Assembly (NCBI RefSeq): GCF_001715295.1
Contig: NZ_MDKB01000002.1
Coordinates: 1,882,313 to 1,946,312, forward strand
Origin: Streptomyces griseus
Lineage (GTDB): Bacteria; Actinomycetota; Actinomycetes; Streptomycetales; Streptomycetaceae
DNA length: 64,000 nt
Direction of reading: 5' to 3'
Shown here: piece by piece, positions 1 to 8,542 of the stretch
Layout of the letters: the number at the start of each line of letters is the position of its first letter
Numbering within the stretch: the stretch's first letter is position 1
Notes under the pieces: model-generated
Seen by the model: the letters and a program-made list of their open reading frames with translations, nothing else
The model's database searches: none
Told to the model about the DNA's origin: nothing
Program-made: the position numbers and the translations under genes

Positions 1-406
1 GGTCGATCGGGAACTGCTCGATGTTCTGCAGGATTTCTACTCCGAGTAGATCCTTTGCCAGGTCTCGTGTGCGGAGTAGGTACTCGTAATACTTCAGCAT
101 CAATCGCTCAGACGGATCGCGATCCAGCGTGTAGTGCGAGACGCTGGCCTGGAGCAAGCCGTGGAATCTACTGAGGAGCCTGAACTTGGCAATCGGCCTA
201 ACGAAATCCAGGGCTGGCCCGACCTGGTTGTAGTGAAACTCAGTCGAGCGATCGTTGAGGTGTGCCCAGACAGCAAGCCCCTCGACGAGATTCCGGAGCT
301 GCCCCAGCACGTTCTGCGAGAGGAGTCCCCGGTCGCCTATTGAGTTGGCAAGGTTCTGGCAGATCACGCTGTCGGCGCTATTCACTTGCTGTTCTACTGA
401 TGCCAT
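1..406 (-). CDS. Unknown protein, N-terminal part only (runs off left edge)
   Basis: Reading the minus strand from an ATG at 406 gives 135 codons with no stop before the window edge. The product begins MASVEQQVNSADSV and is mostly helical, with segments such as LLSQNVLGQLRNLVEGLAVW and LMLKYYEYLLRTRDLAKDLL. A GGGAG lies just upstream of the ATG. The amino-acid composition looks like a true protein and not a shadow, and AT content is higher than in the core genome, as in the rest of this mobile element. I do not recognise the family. The missing C-terminal part lies outside the window, so no function is assigned. The complementary-strand ORFs in this stretch are discarded. Confidence 0.7.
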   Translation of the reverse strand, partial: MASVEQQVNSADSVICQNLANSIGDRGLLSQNVLGQLRNLVEGLAVWAHLNDRSTEFHYNQVGPALDFVRPIAKFRLLSRFHGLLQASVSHYTLDRDPSERLMLKYYEYLLRTRDLAKDLLGVEILQNIEQFPID

Positions 407-1046
407 AGCTCCCGCTCTACGTCCTCGAAGGATCGTGCGTCACCTTCGAATGGGGCGAGGAGTCCTGGTTGCTCCCGACCCGAGTCTTGCCGAGGCGGAC
501 CGCGCAGCATCCGCGAAGATGCACTGACTGCTGCCGAACAGTCGACCCCGCTCCGGTCCACGCCATCAGGAAACAATGGAACCACTCAAGAGCCCACAAA
601 ACAGGCCGTTTTTCAAGATTCTCCGCTTGCTACGCTCGCTCGTGACCTGACCTACACGTTTCCGAGGTCCCTCAAGCGGCGAGCAGATCCGTCCGGCTCG
701 CCACTCACCCTTACCGCCCGCCCGGGGGGTGACCCGTTGACGACGATGGGTTGCGTAGGTGCGATCGCAACGCCGTCGCGCCCCGTCTTCAGTGATCGCA
801 CGCGTGGTTCATACCGCCGTATCTGCGGCGCCCTGCGCTGCGTAGGTGACGGCTCCCAGCAGAACGCCGCTGCCTTCGACCTTTACTGTGCCGCGGCCAT
901 GGCTGGGCCTGGCCTTCCCCGGCAGCGTGCTGTCCGGTCGGTCATCGTCTGCATGCTCAGGGGTAGCCCGCGTGATCGTAGCGGGCTCCTGTCTCGGTTC
1001 TCTTACTAAGAATGACCGGCGTGAGCGCGGGTGATGCTCCGGTGAG
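407..1046. other. 640-base intergenic stretch
   Basis: It lies between the start of the truncated minus-strand gene and the end of the minus-strand regulator at 1047. Short ORFs exist on both strands, but they lack ribosome binding sites, Streptomyces third-position bias and recognisable motifs. The promoter of the truncated gene must lie here. I see no RNA gene, insertion sequence or convincing terminator. Confidence 0.5.
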
Positions 1047-2366
1047 TTAGGCGACGAGCCGGGCCGCCCGCTCGCGGAGCTCCTGAGCCTCCGGGACGCC
1101 GCCGTAACGGCGCAGGCGGACGCGCATGTCCTGGAGTGCTGCCTGGACCTTCACCGAGCGGATGCCGTCGGCGCAGTCGAGGAAGTCGCGCCAGGTGGCC
1201 ATGGCGCCGTCGACGTCGCCTTGGCGGAGGCGGACGCCGCCGAGGTCGGCGAGGACGATGGCGCGGGTGCGGCGGCGGTCGAGGCCGTGGATGTCGAGGG
1301 CGAGGTGGAGGTGTTCCTCGGCGGCGTCGAGGTCGCCGAGGCGGGAGAGGATCATGCCGGATTCGTGGGCCCAGCGGCCGGGGGAGTAGTGGGCGGCCCA
1401 GGAGTCGCCGGCTGCGGCGGTCGGCTTGCCGATGGCGGTCTCGGACAGGGCCAGGTGCTTGGTGGCCATGCGACGGTCGTCGTCCTGGGCGGCGGCGTTG
1501 GCGAGGGTGGCCTCGTAGTAGGCGACGGCCCGCGGGTTGTCGAGCTGGTGACCGTACTCCACGCAGGCTTCGCCGAGCTGGACGGCTTCGGCGCGATAGC
1601 CGAGGTCGACGCACTGCACGGCGAGGCCGCGGAGAGCCGTCGCAGAAAGCTCCGGATCACCGGCCTCCGCCGCCAGGCGGAAGGAGTGGGCGTAGTAGCG
1701 CTGGGCGAGGCCGCGCAGCTCTGGGGTGTCGCCCTCGTCCTGCGCCATCCAGCCGGCGAGGTGGACGAGCTGGGAGGTGGCGGCGAACAGGTCGCGGCCG
1801 GTGGCTTCGGTGAAGTGGCCCTCCAGCCAGGGGGCGACGTCTTGGGTGAGGTAGCGGACGGCCAGGTGGCGGGCGTGCCCGCCACCGAGTTCGGAGGCGG
1901 AGTCGCCGAGGGCCTTGACCATGTGCCGTACGGCGGCCACCTCGCCCTGGCCGACGCGGACCGCTCCGGGGAGGGCGGTCTTGGTTCGGCGGGTGATGCT
2001 GTCCATGTCGGGCAGGCCGAGTGCGGACAGCGCGTATCCGCTGGAGGCGAGGATGAACTCCCGGCGTTCCACGTCGCTCCTTCCCAGGTGCAGGACTGAT
2101 GCAACGGTATCTGTGTGGGGTGCCGCAGGCGCGGGCTCCGAGAGGTTGATCGCTTCGGGATTCAGTGCCAGGACCTGGGCGATGTAGGGCCACCAGTGGC
2201 CGGGGGTTCGTTCGCCTTCTATCCACCGCCGGGCGTGCTGGCGCTGCAGGCGGCGCGGGTCACCGCATTCGGCGAGGCCGAGGGCACGCGCCAACTCCGA
2301 GGGCCCCCAGCCGCGTTCTTGGCAGGCCCGTTTGATCAGTTCCGCGACGGCCGGGTTCTTCGGCAC
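1047..2366 (-). CDS. HTH regulator with a TPR-like C-terminal domain
   Basis: 439 aa starting at a GTG (2366) preceded by GGGGAGGG. An N-terminal helix-turn-helix of about 60 residues (AELIKRACQERGWGPSELAR region) is followed by a long alpha-helical region of repeated A/L/Y-rich helix pairs (about residues 110-430), as in Streptomyces XRE-type regulators with TPR-like sensor domains. The family generally controls adjacent genes. This one is divergent from the cargo operon that begins at 2638 and has three 10-bp-spaced repeats directly upstream of its start, suggesting that it regulates itself and the operon. The signal it senses cannot be told from the sequence. Confidence 0.85.
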   Translation of the reverse strand: MPKNPAVAELIKRACQERGWGPSELARALGLAECGDPRRLQRQHARRWIEGERTPGHWWPYIAQVLALNPEAINLSEPAPAAPHTDTVASVLHLGRSDVERREFILASSGYALSALGLPDMDSITRRTKTALPGAVRVGQGEVAAVRHMVKALGDSASELGGGHARHLAVRYLTQDVAPWLEGHFTEATGRDLFAATSQLVHLAGWMAQDEGDTPELRGLAQRYYAHSFRLAAEAGDPELSATALRGLAVQCVDLGYRAEAVQLGEACVEYGHQLDNPRAVAYYEATLANAAAQDDDRRMATKHLALSETAIGKPTAAAGDSWAAHYSPGRWAHESGMILSRLGDLDAAEEHLHLALDIHGLDRRRTRAIVLADLGGVRLRQGDVDGAMATWRDFLDCADGIRSVKVQAALQDMRVRLRRYGGVPEAQELRERAARLVA

Positions 2367-2385
2367 CCCGTCACCCTCCCCACCT

Positions 2386-2412
2386 GGATTACGCGGGATT
2401 ACGCAGGACTAC
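2386..2412. promoter_or_regulatory. Tandem 10-bp-spaced repeats, putative operator
   Basis: GGATTACGC occurs at 2386-2394 and again at 2396-2404, and GGACTAC follows at 2406-2412. The copies are one helical turn apart, 20 bases upstream of the regulator start and inside the divergent promoter region. Cooperative binding of the HTH protein is an inference. Confidence 0.5.
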
Positions 2413-2637
2413 ATCCTGGGCCCTGTCCCGGGAGTGCGGCCCGTCGTTCACTGAACATCACTCTGCAGATCTCCGAATGGCTCGAATAGGCCCTGTTCAG
2501 GGCCTGTTGGCGCCTGCCCGGACACGTTGAGAGGAACCGACGGTGGCGATGCCCCCTGACAACGCACGGACCCGCACGATTCCGCTCTCGCGCCAGCCCA
2601 GTGCGGCACAAGGCTCCGCCGTCCGAGAGGCAGTCCG

Positions 2638-2823
2638 ATGAGCCGTTCCCACGTACCCGACCCGCTGGAGACCGCCCTGAGCTGGGTGTGGGCCCTCGGC
2701 ACGGCTGCCGGGCTCGCCATGGTCGGACTTCTGGCCCACACCGAGCACTCCTCCGCGCAGGTCCCGTTGGCGCAGCCGACGCTCAGCGCCGAGGACGTTC
2801 CGTTGGCCGACGGCCCCGTATAG
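2638..2823 (+). CDS. Small putative membrane protein
   Basis: 61 aa, ATG at 2638 preceded by GAGAGG. One hydrophobic stretch (about residues 14-35, ALSWVWALGTAAGLAMVGLL) could span the membrane, followed by a polar tail. It is the first frame of the rightward cargo operon and lies 123 bases before the kinase fusion gene. No homologue comes to mind. Because it is short the call is moderate; position, ribosome binding site and codon use favour a real gene. Confidence 0.5.
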   Translation: MSRSHVPDPLETALSWVWALGTAAGLAMVGLLAHTEHSSAQVPLAQPTLSAEDVPLADGPV

Positions 2824-2946
2824 GCACTCCGGCCCGTCCTTGCCTCTCGACCGGGGCGAGGTCGGAGCCCCATCGAGTTCTCGCCGCAGGGCGCTCACGG
2901 CGCCTTGCAGGCGTACCCGCTCGGCATCATTAGTGAAGGGAAGCCG

Positions 2947-4854
2947 ATGTCCAGTTCGTACAACAGCGACACGTATCCCCTCCCCGTGTCGGTCGCGTTC
3001 AGCGGCCCCGACAACACAGGGAAGACCAAGCAGATCGGAATCCTCGCCCGGCGCATGGGCCCGGCCGCGACCTCAGCAGGCCCGCTCGACCACTACGACC
3101 CCCGCTGGACCGCCATCAAGGCCGACGGCATGGCCCGCTGGTGGTTCGAGACCGGCCCGGTCGAGGAGGTCGCCGACGTCCTCGCCACCTCCTACCTGGA
3201 ACGCTCCCGGCACCCCTTCTCCGCGCCGGTGCGCCTGCTGGACCGGGGCATCCCGATGCTGGAGGCGTCCGTCGCCGCGACGGTCGCCGTACGGGAGGAT
3301 CTGGGCGCCGAGCAGGCCGCGGACCGGGCCCGACTCCTGCTGACCTCGTATGAGACCGACCTACGTGCCGCTGAGGAGGGCGAGCACGCCCTCGTCCTCC
3401 TGCACTGCGACGACCCGGAGGAAGGTACCCGCCGGAGCCTGGCCCACGAGGTGACCGTCACCGACATCTACGCGGCGTACCAACGTCACCTCCATGAGCA
3501 GATCAACCGCCTCGTCGACGAGGGACGCTTCCCGATGGCGATCCGCATCAGCGATCGGCCGACCGTCGCCGTCCAGGACGAGGTGCGCCGGCTTCTGGCA
3601 CCCCTGCACCCGGACGTTCCCGGGAAGGCTCTGGCAGGAGTGCATGTCATCGCGCTGGGCGGCATGTCGGAGAGCGGCAAGAGCACGGCTGGCGAGTACC
3701 TGCGCACCCAGCACGGCCACGCGCGCCTCAAGATCGGGTACCTCATTGAGGGCGCGGCTGGCCGGGCAGGGATACACGATCCGTACCGGCTGGGATCGGT
3801 CGTGCAGGCCGAGTTGATCGTGGACTCACTGGACCGCTTCTGCCAGGCCCACCACTTCATCGACTCCGTCAGCATCGAGTCGCTGCACGACTTCGATTCG
3901 ACCGCTGAACTCGCCCGGATGCTCGGGGCCCAGCTCACCATCGCCTATCTGGACTCCTCCGAGGCCACGCGCACCCGGCGGGGCACCGTCGGCACCCAGG
4001 ACGTCGTCGACCGCGACCTCATCAAAAGCGCACGAGGCGCAGACAAGATCGTCTCCATCGCCCACGAGATCATCAGCAACGACGGACCGCGCCTGGAGCT
4101 GGAGCGGCGGCTGGACCGCATCGCGCTCAACCGCCGCTGGCCGGAGCACCAACCCTCCACCATGCCGGTCAACGCACTCGGACTCCCCGTGCACCTGGAG
4201 TCCTACCTGGCGGAATTCCTCGACCGGACCACCGGCCTGCGCCCGCTGATTGACCTGCTCGCCGTCACCGGCAGCGGCGCCCGGGGCAAGTACCAGCACG
4301 GCTGGAGCGACCTCGACGTGCTTGTCGTGGCCGACACCTCCTCCCTCGACGAGATGCGCCAGATCCTCGCGGATCTGGAGACCGAACTCGGCGGGGTCAA
4401 GCTGGGCATGACCGTACTGACCCGCGCCGAGTGCCGGGCCGGCGCCATCACCTCACGACTCCTTCACGTCCTCGCTCTCATCGGCAGCGGGTCGCTGGTT
4501 CCCTTGTGGTCCACCCCCGGCCTGACTCTGCCCGCTCCGGACGCGGCCACCGACGTCGCTGCAAGCCTGCGCGACGGCATCCAGGCCGCCATCGAGATCC
4601 GCCGCCAGTTCCTCAAGGGAAGCCCCGACCTCCGCGCCCTCTACAAGGTCACTGCGCTGCTCGCGAAGATTCAGCTCCGTTTCAGTGGGATCGAGTGCCC
4701 CTCCGACAGCGACGCCCTCACCGTCCTCCTCGACGCCACACGGCAGGACACGGCCCTGGTTACCACCGCCCGCACCGAGCCGCTCGCTGCCGAAGCGCTC
4801 GCACTCCTCGTTCTCCAGGCTTGGCTGGACACCCTCCCTGGGGAGACGCGGTGA
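2947..4854 (+). CDS. Kinase-kinase-nucleotidyltransferase fusion protein
   Basis: 635 aa from the ATG at 2947 (GAAGGGAAG upstream); an in-frame start at 2905 has no ribosome binding site. Three modules are visible. A thymidylate-kinase-like P-loop lies at residues 20-27 (GPDNTGKT). A second, adenylate-kinase-like P-loop lies at 239-247 (GMSESGKST). A polymerase-beta-type nucleotidyltransferase site lies at 442-460 (GSGARG, then W453-S-D455-L-D457 with the two metal-binding aspartates). The last 130 residues are helical. The protein should phosphorylate and/or transfer a nucleotide to a small molecule or nucleotide. Its stop overlaps the next start (GTGA), so the two are translationally coupled. 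The substrate is unknown. Confidence 0.8.
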   Translation: MSSSYNSDTYPLPVSVAFSGPDNTGKTKQIGILARRMGPAATSAGPLDHYDPRWTAIKADGMARWWFETGPVEEVADVLATSYLERSRHPFSAPVRLLDRGIPMLEASVAATVAVREDLGAEQAADRARLLLTSYETDLRAAEEGEHALVLLHCDDPEEGTRRSLAHEVTVTDIYAAYQRHLHEQINRLVDEGRFPMAIRISDRPTVAVQDEVRRLLAPLHPDVPGKALAGVHVIALGGMSESGKSTAGEYLRTQHGHARLKIGYLIEGAAGRAGIHDPYRLGSVVQAELIVDSLDRFCQAHHFIDSVSIESLHDFDSTAELARMLGAQLTIAYLDSSEATRTRRGTVGTQDVVDRDLIKSARGADKIVSIAHEIISNDGPRLELERRLDRIALNRRWPEHQPSTMPVNALGLPVHLESYLAEFLDRTTGLRPLIDLLAVTGSGARGKYQHGWSDLDVLVVADTSSLDEMRQILADLETELGGVKLGMTVLTRAECRAGAITSRLLHVLALIGSGSLVPLWSTPGLTLPAPDAATDVAASLRDGIQAAIEIRRQFLKGSPDLRALYKVTALLAKIQLRFSGIECPSDSDALTVLLDATRQDTALVTTARTEPLAAEALALLVLQAWLDTLPGETR

Positions 4855-5969
4855 GCGCGAACGTCCGACGGTCCATGGCAACAATGGGTGTCTTCCACAA
4901 GCCGGTGGCGACCCGCGAGCGGGCCGAATACGAGGCGAGGGGATGTGTGCGGCTCGCCTCCCGCATCGCAGTTCCGGCCCTTCACGGGCAGATCGCGTTA
5001 CCGGACAGGCAACTCCTCGTCTACGAGGACGTCTTCGCCACCGGCCGGTGCGAACTGCTGATGGGCGACGTGATCGCCCTCGCCGACCGCGATCCGGCCG
5101 CCCAGCTCCGCCTGGACCGCCTTGTGGACGGGGTCTGCGCCGACCTGCAAGCAGCGGCTGAGGAGACCGGGAAGAGCGTGCCGCTGGCCGAGTGCGTTCC
5201 GGACCTCTACCTCGACCGCATCCGCCCCGGTAGCCGACTGGATCGCTGGTACCTGCGACGTGGCCTGCCGCTCGCCCTGCCCCAAACCGATACGACCCTC
5301 ACCCTCCGGGAGCTGGCAGACTTCACCCTCACTGCCAACGGCAGACCGCTGACGTTGAAGGTCGCCGACACCATCGACACCCTCCGCCATGCCCTGGCTC
5401 CCGACCGCCGCAGGCTCGCGGGTCTGACGCAGGGCGACCCTACGGAACCGAACATCGCCGACCCGCTGTGCTGGCTCGACTTCGAGTTCGCCGGGCGCAA
5501 CACCGTCGCGGGCGAGGCCGCCAACCTGCTCTGGTACCTGATGGCCCTGGGCGGCTGGCTCGTCCCCCACTACCAGCCCGACGTGTACGCCCGCACCCTC
5601 CGTCTCGCCCTGCCGCCCCTGACCCGCCCGCGCATCGAGCACCTGGAACTGCACCGGAGCAGTCGCCACATTGATGTCCGGTACTCCTGGAACACCGGCC
5701 CCGGCCGCGCTGCTGCCATCACCCGTGCCCTGGACGGCCTTCGCAGGGAGAACAGCAGCAGTCTGGAGGAGATCCGCGCCTTCCTCGCTCTGCGCATCCT
5801 CGGGGTCATCCCGCCCTCTCGGTTGACCGGACACGACCTCTTGCTCGTCCTGATCAAACTCGCCGAGAGCCAGGACCCGCACACGACGCTCGACACCTTC
5901 TTCACCACCACACCGGCCCCTCACCCCCACCCCGGCGAACGGAGCAGCAATGTCCCTGCCCCTGCTTGA
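4851..5969 (+). CDS. APH-fold phosphotransferase-like protein
   Basis: 372 aa. The start is the GTG at 4851, inside the GTGA overlap with the preceding stop; the longer frame that opens at 4431 is only a shadow. Residues 194-201 read QGDPTEPN and 206-212 CWLDFEF, the catalytic loop and metal-binding loop of the aminoglycoside/choline kinase fold (D196, N201, D210). The usual HGD histidine is replaced by Q194, so activity could be altered. The C-terminal third is helical. The probable role is ATP-dependent phosphorylation of the metabolite handled by the neighbouring enzymes. Drug resistance is possible but nothing specific supports it. Confidence 0.75.
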   Translation: MSANVRRSMATMGVFHKPVATRERAEYEARGCVRLASRIAVPALHGQIALPDRQLLVYEDVFATGRCELLMGDVIALADRDPAAQLRLDRLVDGVCADLQAAAEETGKSVPLAECVPDLYLDRIRPGSRLDRWYLRRGLPLALPQTDTTLTLRELADFTLTANGRPLTLKVADTIDTLRHALAPDRRRLAGLTQGDPTEPNIADPLCWLDFEFAGRNTVAGEAANLLWYLMALGGWLVPHYQPDVYARTLRLALPPLTRPRIEHLELHRSSRHIDVRYSWNTGPGRAAAITRALDGLRRENSSSLEEIRAFLALRILGVIPPSRLTGHDLLLVLIKLAESQDPHTTLDTFFTTTPAPHPHPGERSSNVPAPA

Positions 5970-6741
5970 GACTCCTCTCCAGACCCGGCCGCTCCAGGGG
6001 CGCACCGCCCTCGTCACCGGCGGGGCCACCGGCATCGGCGCCGAGATCGGACGGGTGCTCGCGGCCGCCGGAGCAACCGTGGCGGTCAACCACCTCGGCC
6101 AGGACCCCGACGCCCACGCCCTCCTCGCCGCCTTCGAGCGCGCGGGCAGCCCCGGGATCGCGGTGAACGCCGACCTGACCGATCCAGACTCCGTCCAGAC
6201 CATGGCCGGCCTCGTCCGTGCCGAGATCGGCCCCGTCGACATCCTGGTGAACAACGCCGGTTCTTACCCCCGCGTTGCCTGGCAGGACACCGACGAGACC
6301 GCTTGGAACTACTCCCTCGACGTGAACCTCACCGCTCACTACCGCACCTGCCACGTGCTCACCCCCGACATGATCGAACGCCGCTGGGGCCGGATCGTGA
6401 ACATCGGCAGTGTCAACGCCCGCGCCGGCCGGACGAACCTCGTCGCGTACAGCACTGCGAAGGCAGGGCTGCTGGGACTGACCCGCTCCCTCGCCCGCGA
6501 ACTGGGTCCGTACGGGATCTGCGTCAACACCGTCATGCCTGGGGCCATCCAGGTCGAGGCCGAGAACACCCTCCCCGCCCAGCACCGCGCGCGGCCGGAG
6601 GACCAGATCAAGCGCCAGTGTGTCCCGCGCCGTGGTCGGCCCGAGGATGTCGCGGCCCTGGTGGCGTTTCTCGTGGGCCCCTCCGCCTCGTTCATCACGG
6701 GGCAGTCCGTCCACGTCGACGGCGGCTGGCTGCTGCACTGA
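5950..6741 (+). CDS. SDR-family oxidoreductase
   Basis: 263 aa classical short-chain dehydrogenase. The cofactor motif TGGATGIG is at residues 23-30, NNAG at 101-104, catalytic S154, and Y167-S-T-A-K171, with a C-terminal [10 protein letters not shown] typical of FabG-like enzymes. It overlaps the end of the phosphotransferase by 20 bases, so it is part of the same operon. It should catalyse an NAD(P)-dependent alcohol/ketone interconversion on a soluble substrate. Inside a mobile element beside kinase and nucleotidyltransferase genes it more probably acts in a dedicated small-molecule pathway than in fatty acid synthesis. Confidence 0.9.
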   Translation: MSLPLLETPLQTRPLQGRTALVTGGATGIGAEIGRVLAAAGATVAVNHLGQDPDAHALLAAFERAGSPGIAVNADLTDPDSVQTMAGLVRAEIGPVDILVNNAGSYPRVAWQDTDETAWNYSLDVNLTAHYRTCHVLTPDMIERRWGRIVNIGSVNARAGRTNLVAYSTAKAGLLGLTRSLARELGPYGICVNTVMPGAIQVEAENTLPAQHRARPEDQIKRQCVPRRGRPEDVAALVAFLVGPSASFITGQSVHVDGGWLLH

Positions 6742-6771
6742 GACCACCAACAAGCAAGGAGACAAACCGAA

Positions 6772-7209
6772 ATGATGGAACGAGTCCGCGCCGTCCTCGT
6801 CACTGCAGACGACACGATGCTGGTCATCCGCCGTACCCGGCCCGGCATTCCCGAATACTGGGTTCTGCCCGGCGGCGGCGTCGAACCCAGCGACGAGTCC
6901 CGGGAGGCGGCTCTCCACCGGGAGATCCACGAGGAGATCGCGGGGAAGGCCGACATCATCCGCCTCCTCCACACGATGGAGTCCGATGATGAGCGGCAGC
7001 TCTTCTACTTCGCCCGTATCGCGACTTGGTCCTTCGACGACCGCACCGGTCCCGAGTTCAGCGCCGAAGGCCGCGGTGAATACGCGCTGGAGGAGATTCC
7101 GCTGACCATGGAGGGGCTCGACGGCATCGACCTAAAGCCCGAGGAGATCGCCCACGTCCTACGGGGAGCCATCAGGGCCGGAAGCCTCGGAGTCGAGGCA
7201 TCGCTCTGA
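6772..7209 (+). CDS. Nudix hydrolase
   Basis: 145 aa. The Nudix box is clear: G36, E42, R50-E51, E54-E55 in the order G-x5-E-x7-RE-U-x-EE; the following glycine is displaced by one residue. ATG at 6772 is preceded by AAGGAG. It hydrolyses a nucleoside diphosphate linked to another moiety; the substrate is not predictable. Nudix genes are a known accessory component of actinomycete integrative elements, but here the gene is the last member of the cargo operon, 30 bases after the SDR gene and directly before a strong terminator. Confidence 0.9.
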   Translation: MMERVRAVLVTADDTMLVIRRTRPGIPEYWVLPGGGVEPSDESREAALHREIHEEIAGKADIIRLLHTMESDDERQLFYFARIATWSFDDRTGPEFSAEGRGEYALEEIPLTMEGLDGIDLKPEEIAHVLRGAIRAGSLGVEASL

Positions 7210-7227
7210 GCCTTCGAGTGCGTCAGC

Positions 7228-7271
7228 ACGCCATCAGGGCCGACTCTGAGATGACCCGGCCCTGATGGCGT
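7228..7271. terminator. Bidirectional terminator hairpin
   Basis: Perfect 14-bp inverted repeat (ACGCCATCAGGGCC at 7228-7241 and its complement at 7258-7271, 16-base loop) between the convergent Nudix and XRE/ImmA genes. Confidence 0.85.
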
Positions 7272-7372
7272 CCGTACGCGCTACTGGCTTAACGTCGGCT
7301 CGATGCCGCACGCCCTGTACGTAGTAACGGAAAACGAGCCGCGCCCGCGTCTTCTCGGGTCGAGTGGCGCTG

Positions 7373-8542
7373 CTACTGGACCAGCCGGAGCACCGGCTTC
7401 TGTTCCTGAACGTCCAGCAGGTTCTGCACCCTCTCGCTTGTCCACGCCAGCTCATGAGCCAGTCGGGAAACCGATAGGCCCGCTTCCCTGGCAGCCAGCT
7501 CGAAGGCTTGCCGAAGCAGCGAAGGCCGTTCACCGGGGAAGTTCGAGACGGATTCGGCGGTGAAGCCCGGCTGGCCGTCGAGAGCGCGTAGACGCTGATA
7601 CGTCCGGCTGGCAGTCGCGTCGGAGATCAGCCCCAGCTCGCGGCATCGGTAGACGAGCGAGTGGAGGGAGACTCCCCAGACTCCCCTGAGCTCGGCCAGG
7701 CGTGCAAGATCCATTCGCCGCGGCAGGAACGGCAGGATGCTGTCCTGGGGGGTCAGGAACTCGGCGGCGAAGGCATCAGCCTGCTTCTCCTGACGGCTGT
7801 CACCGGTGGCATCGGCGTGAAGCACAAGGTGGCCCAGCTCATGGGCGGCCGTGAACCGGTGCCGGTAGATGTCGTCGGCCCGGGCGGCGGTCAGAACGAC
7901 GAGTGGCCGTGCTGCGCGGGTGGAAAAGGCGTCCACGCTCGCGGCGGAGGGATCGCTGGCAGGCGGCATGACCACCACGATCCCGTGAGACTCCATCCGC
8001 CTCACCAGATGCGTGACAGGGCCGTCGCCGAGACCCCAGCGCCTGCGAAGCTCGCGGGCAGCGGATACAGGATCGGTGGACAGCTCTTCGCCGGGATGGA
8101 CCTCCCCACCGGCGAAGCCGGGCAGATCGACGAGAGGCAACTGAACCCGCTGTTCCAGCGCGTACGTAAGCTCCCAGACCTGCTCGGCGAACGCGAGCGC
8201 ACGTTCCCGCTGGGACTTCGGTGTGCTGCGCAGGCTGCGGAAATGTGCCATGGAAGCGTCGAGCCGATTAGCCGGCCTCCCCAGCAGGAAGAACGTCACC
8301 GGAACCCCGAGGACCTCTGCGAGCCGGGGGATCAAGTCAGGTCGTGGCTTCGACACCCCTGTCTCGTACTGCCCCACGGCTGCAGGCGTCACCCCGAGCC
8401 CGGCCGCCACGTCCTTCTTCGTCATCTCCGCCAGACGACGAGCTTGCGTCACCCGGGTGGGATCGAAGGCATCGTAGACGGCGCGCGGCGTTGCGCCTCG
8501 TTCTTCCGTACCGGGAATGAGGTCATGCTTAATGGGTCGCAT
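7373..8542 (-). CDS. XRE regulator fused to an ImmA/IrrE metallopeptidase
   Basis: 389 aa from the ATG at 8542. A lambda-repressor-like HTH (about residues 30-85, with VTPAAVGQYETGVSKPRPDL) is followed by a zinc peptidase domain with H234-E-L-G-H238 and further acidic residues (QADAFAAEFL). In characterised relatives such as ImmA of ICEBs1 and IrrE/PprI, the protease cleaves a repressor and thereby induces a mobile element or stress genes. The start lies 14 bases inside the upstream gene, so the pair is coupled. It may control induction of this element or act as an antitoxin/toxin-like module; which one is unresolved. Confidence 0.85.
   Translation of the reverse strand: MRPIKHDLIPGTEERGATPRAVYDAFDPTRVTQARRLAEMTKKDVAAGLGVTPAAVGQYETGVSKPRPDLIPRLAEVLGVPVTFFLLGRPANRLDASMAHFRSLRSTPKSQRERALAFAEQVWELTYALEQRVQLPLVDLPGFAGGEVHPGEELSTDPVSAARELRRRWGLGDGPVTHLVRRMESHGIVVVMPPASDPSAASVDAFSTRAARPLVVLTAARADDIYRHRFTAAHELGHLVLHADATGDSRQEKQADAFAAEFLTPQDSILPFLPRRMDLARLAELRGVWGVSLHSLVYRCRELGLISDATASRTYQRLRALDGQPGFTAESVSNFPGERPSLLRQAFELAAREAGLSVSRLAHELAWTSERVQNLLDVQEQKPVLRLVQ

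Noticed and set aside
134..1034. Short plus-strand ORFs at the left end
   Set aside because: Those below 406 are antisense to the truncated gene, and the others have no codon bias or ribosome binding site.
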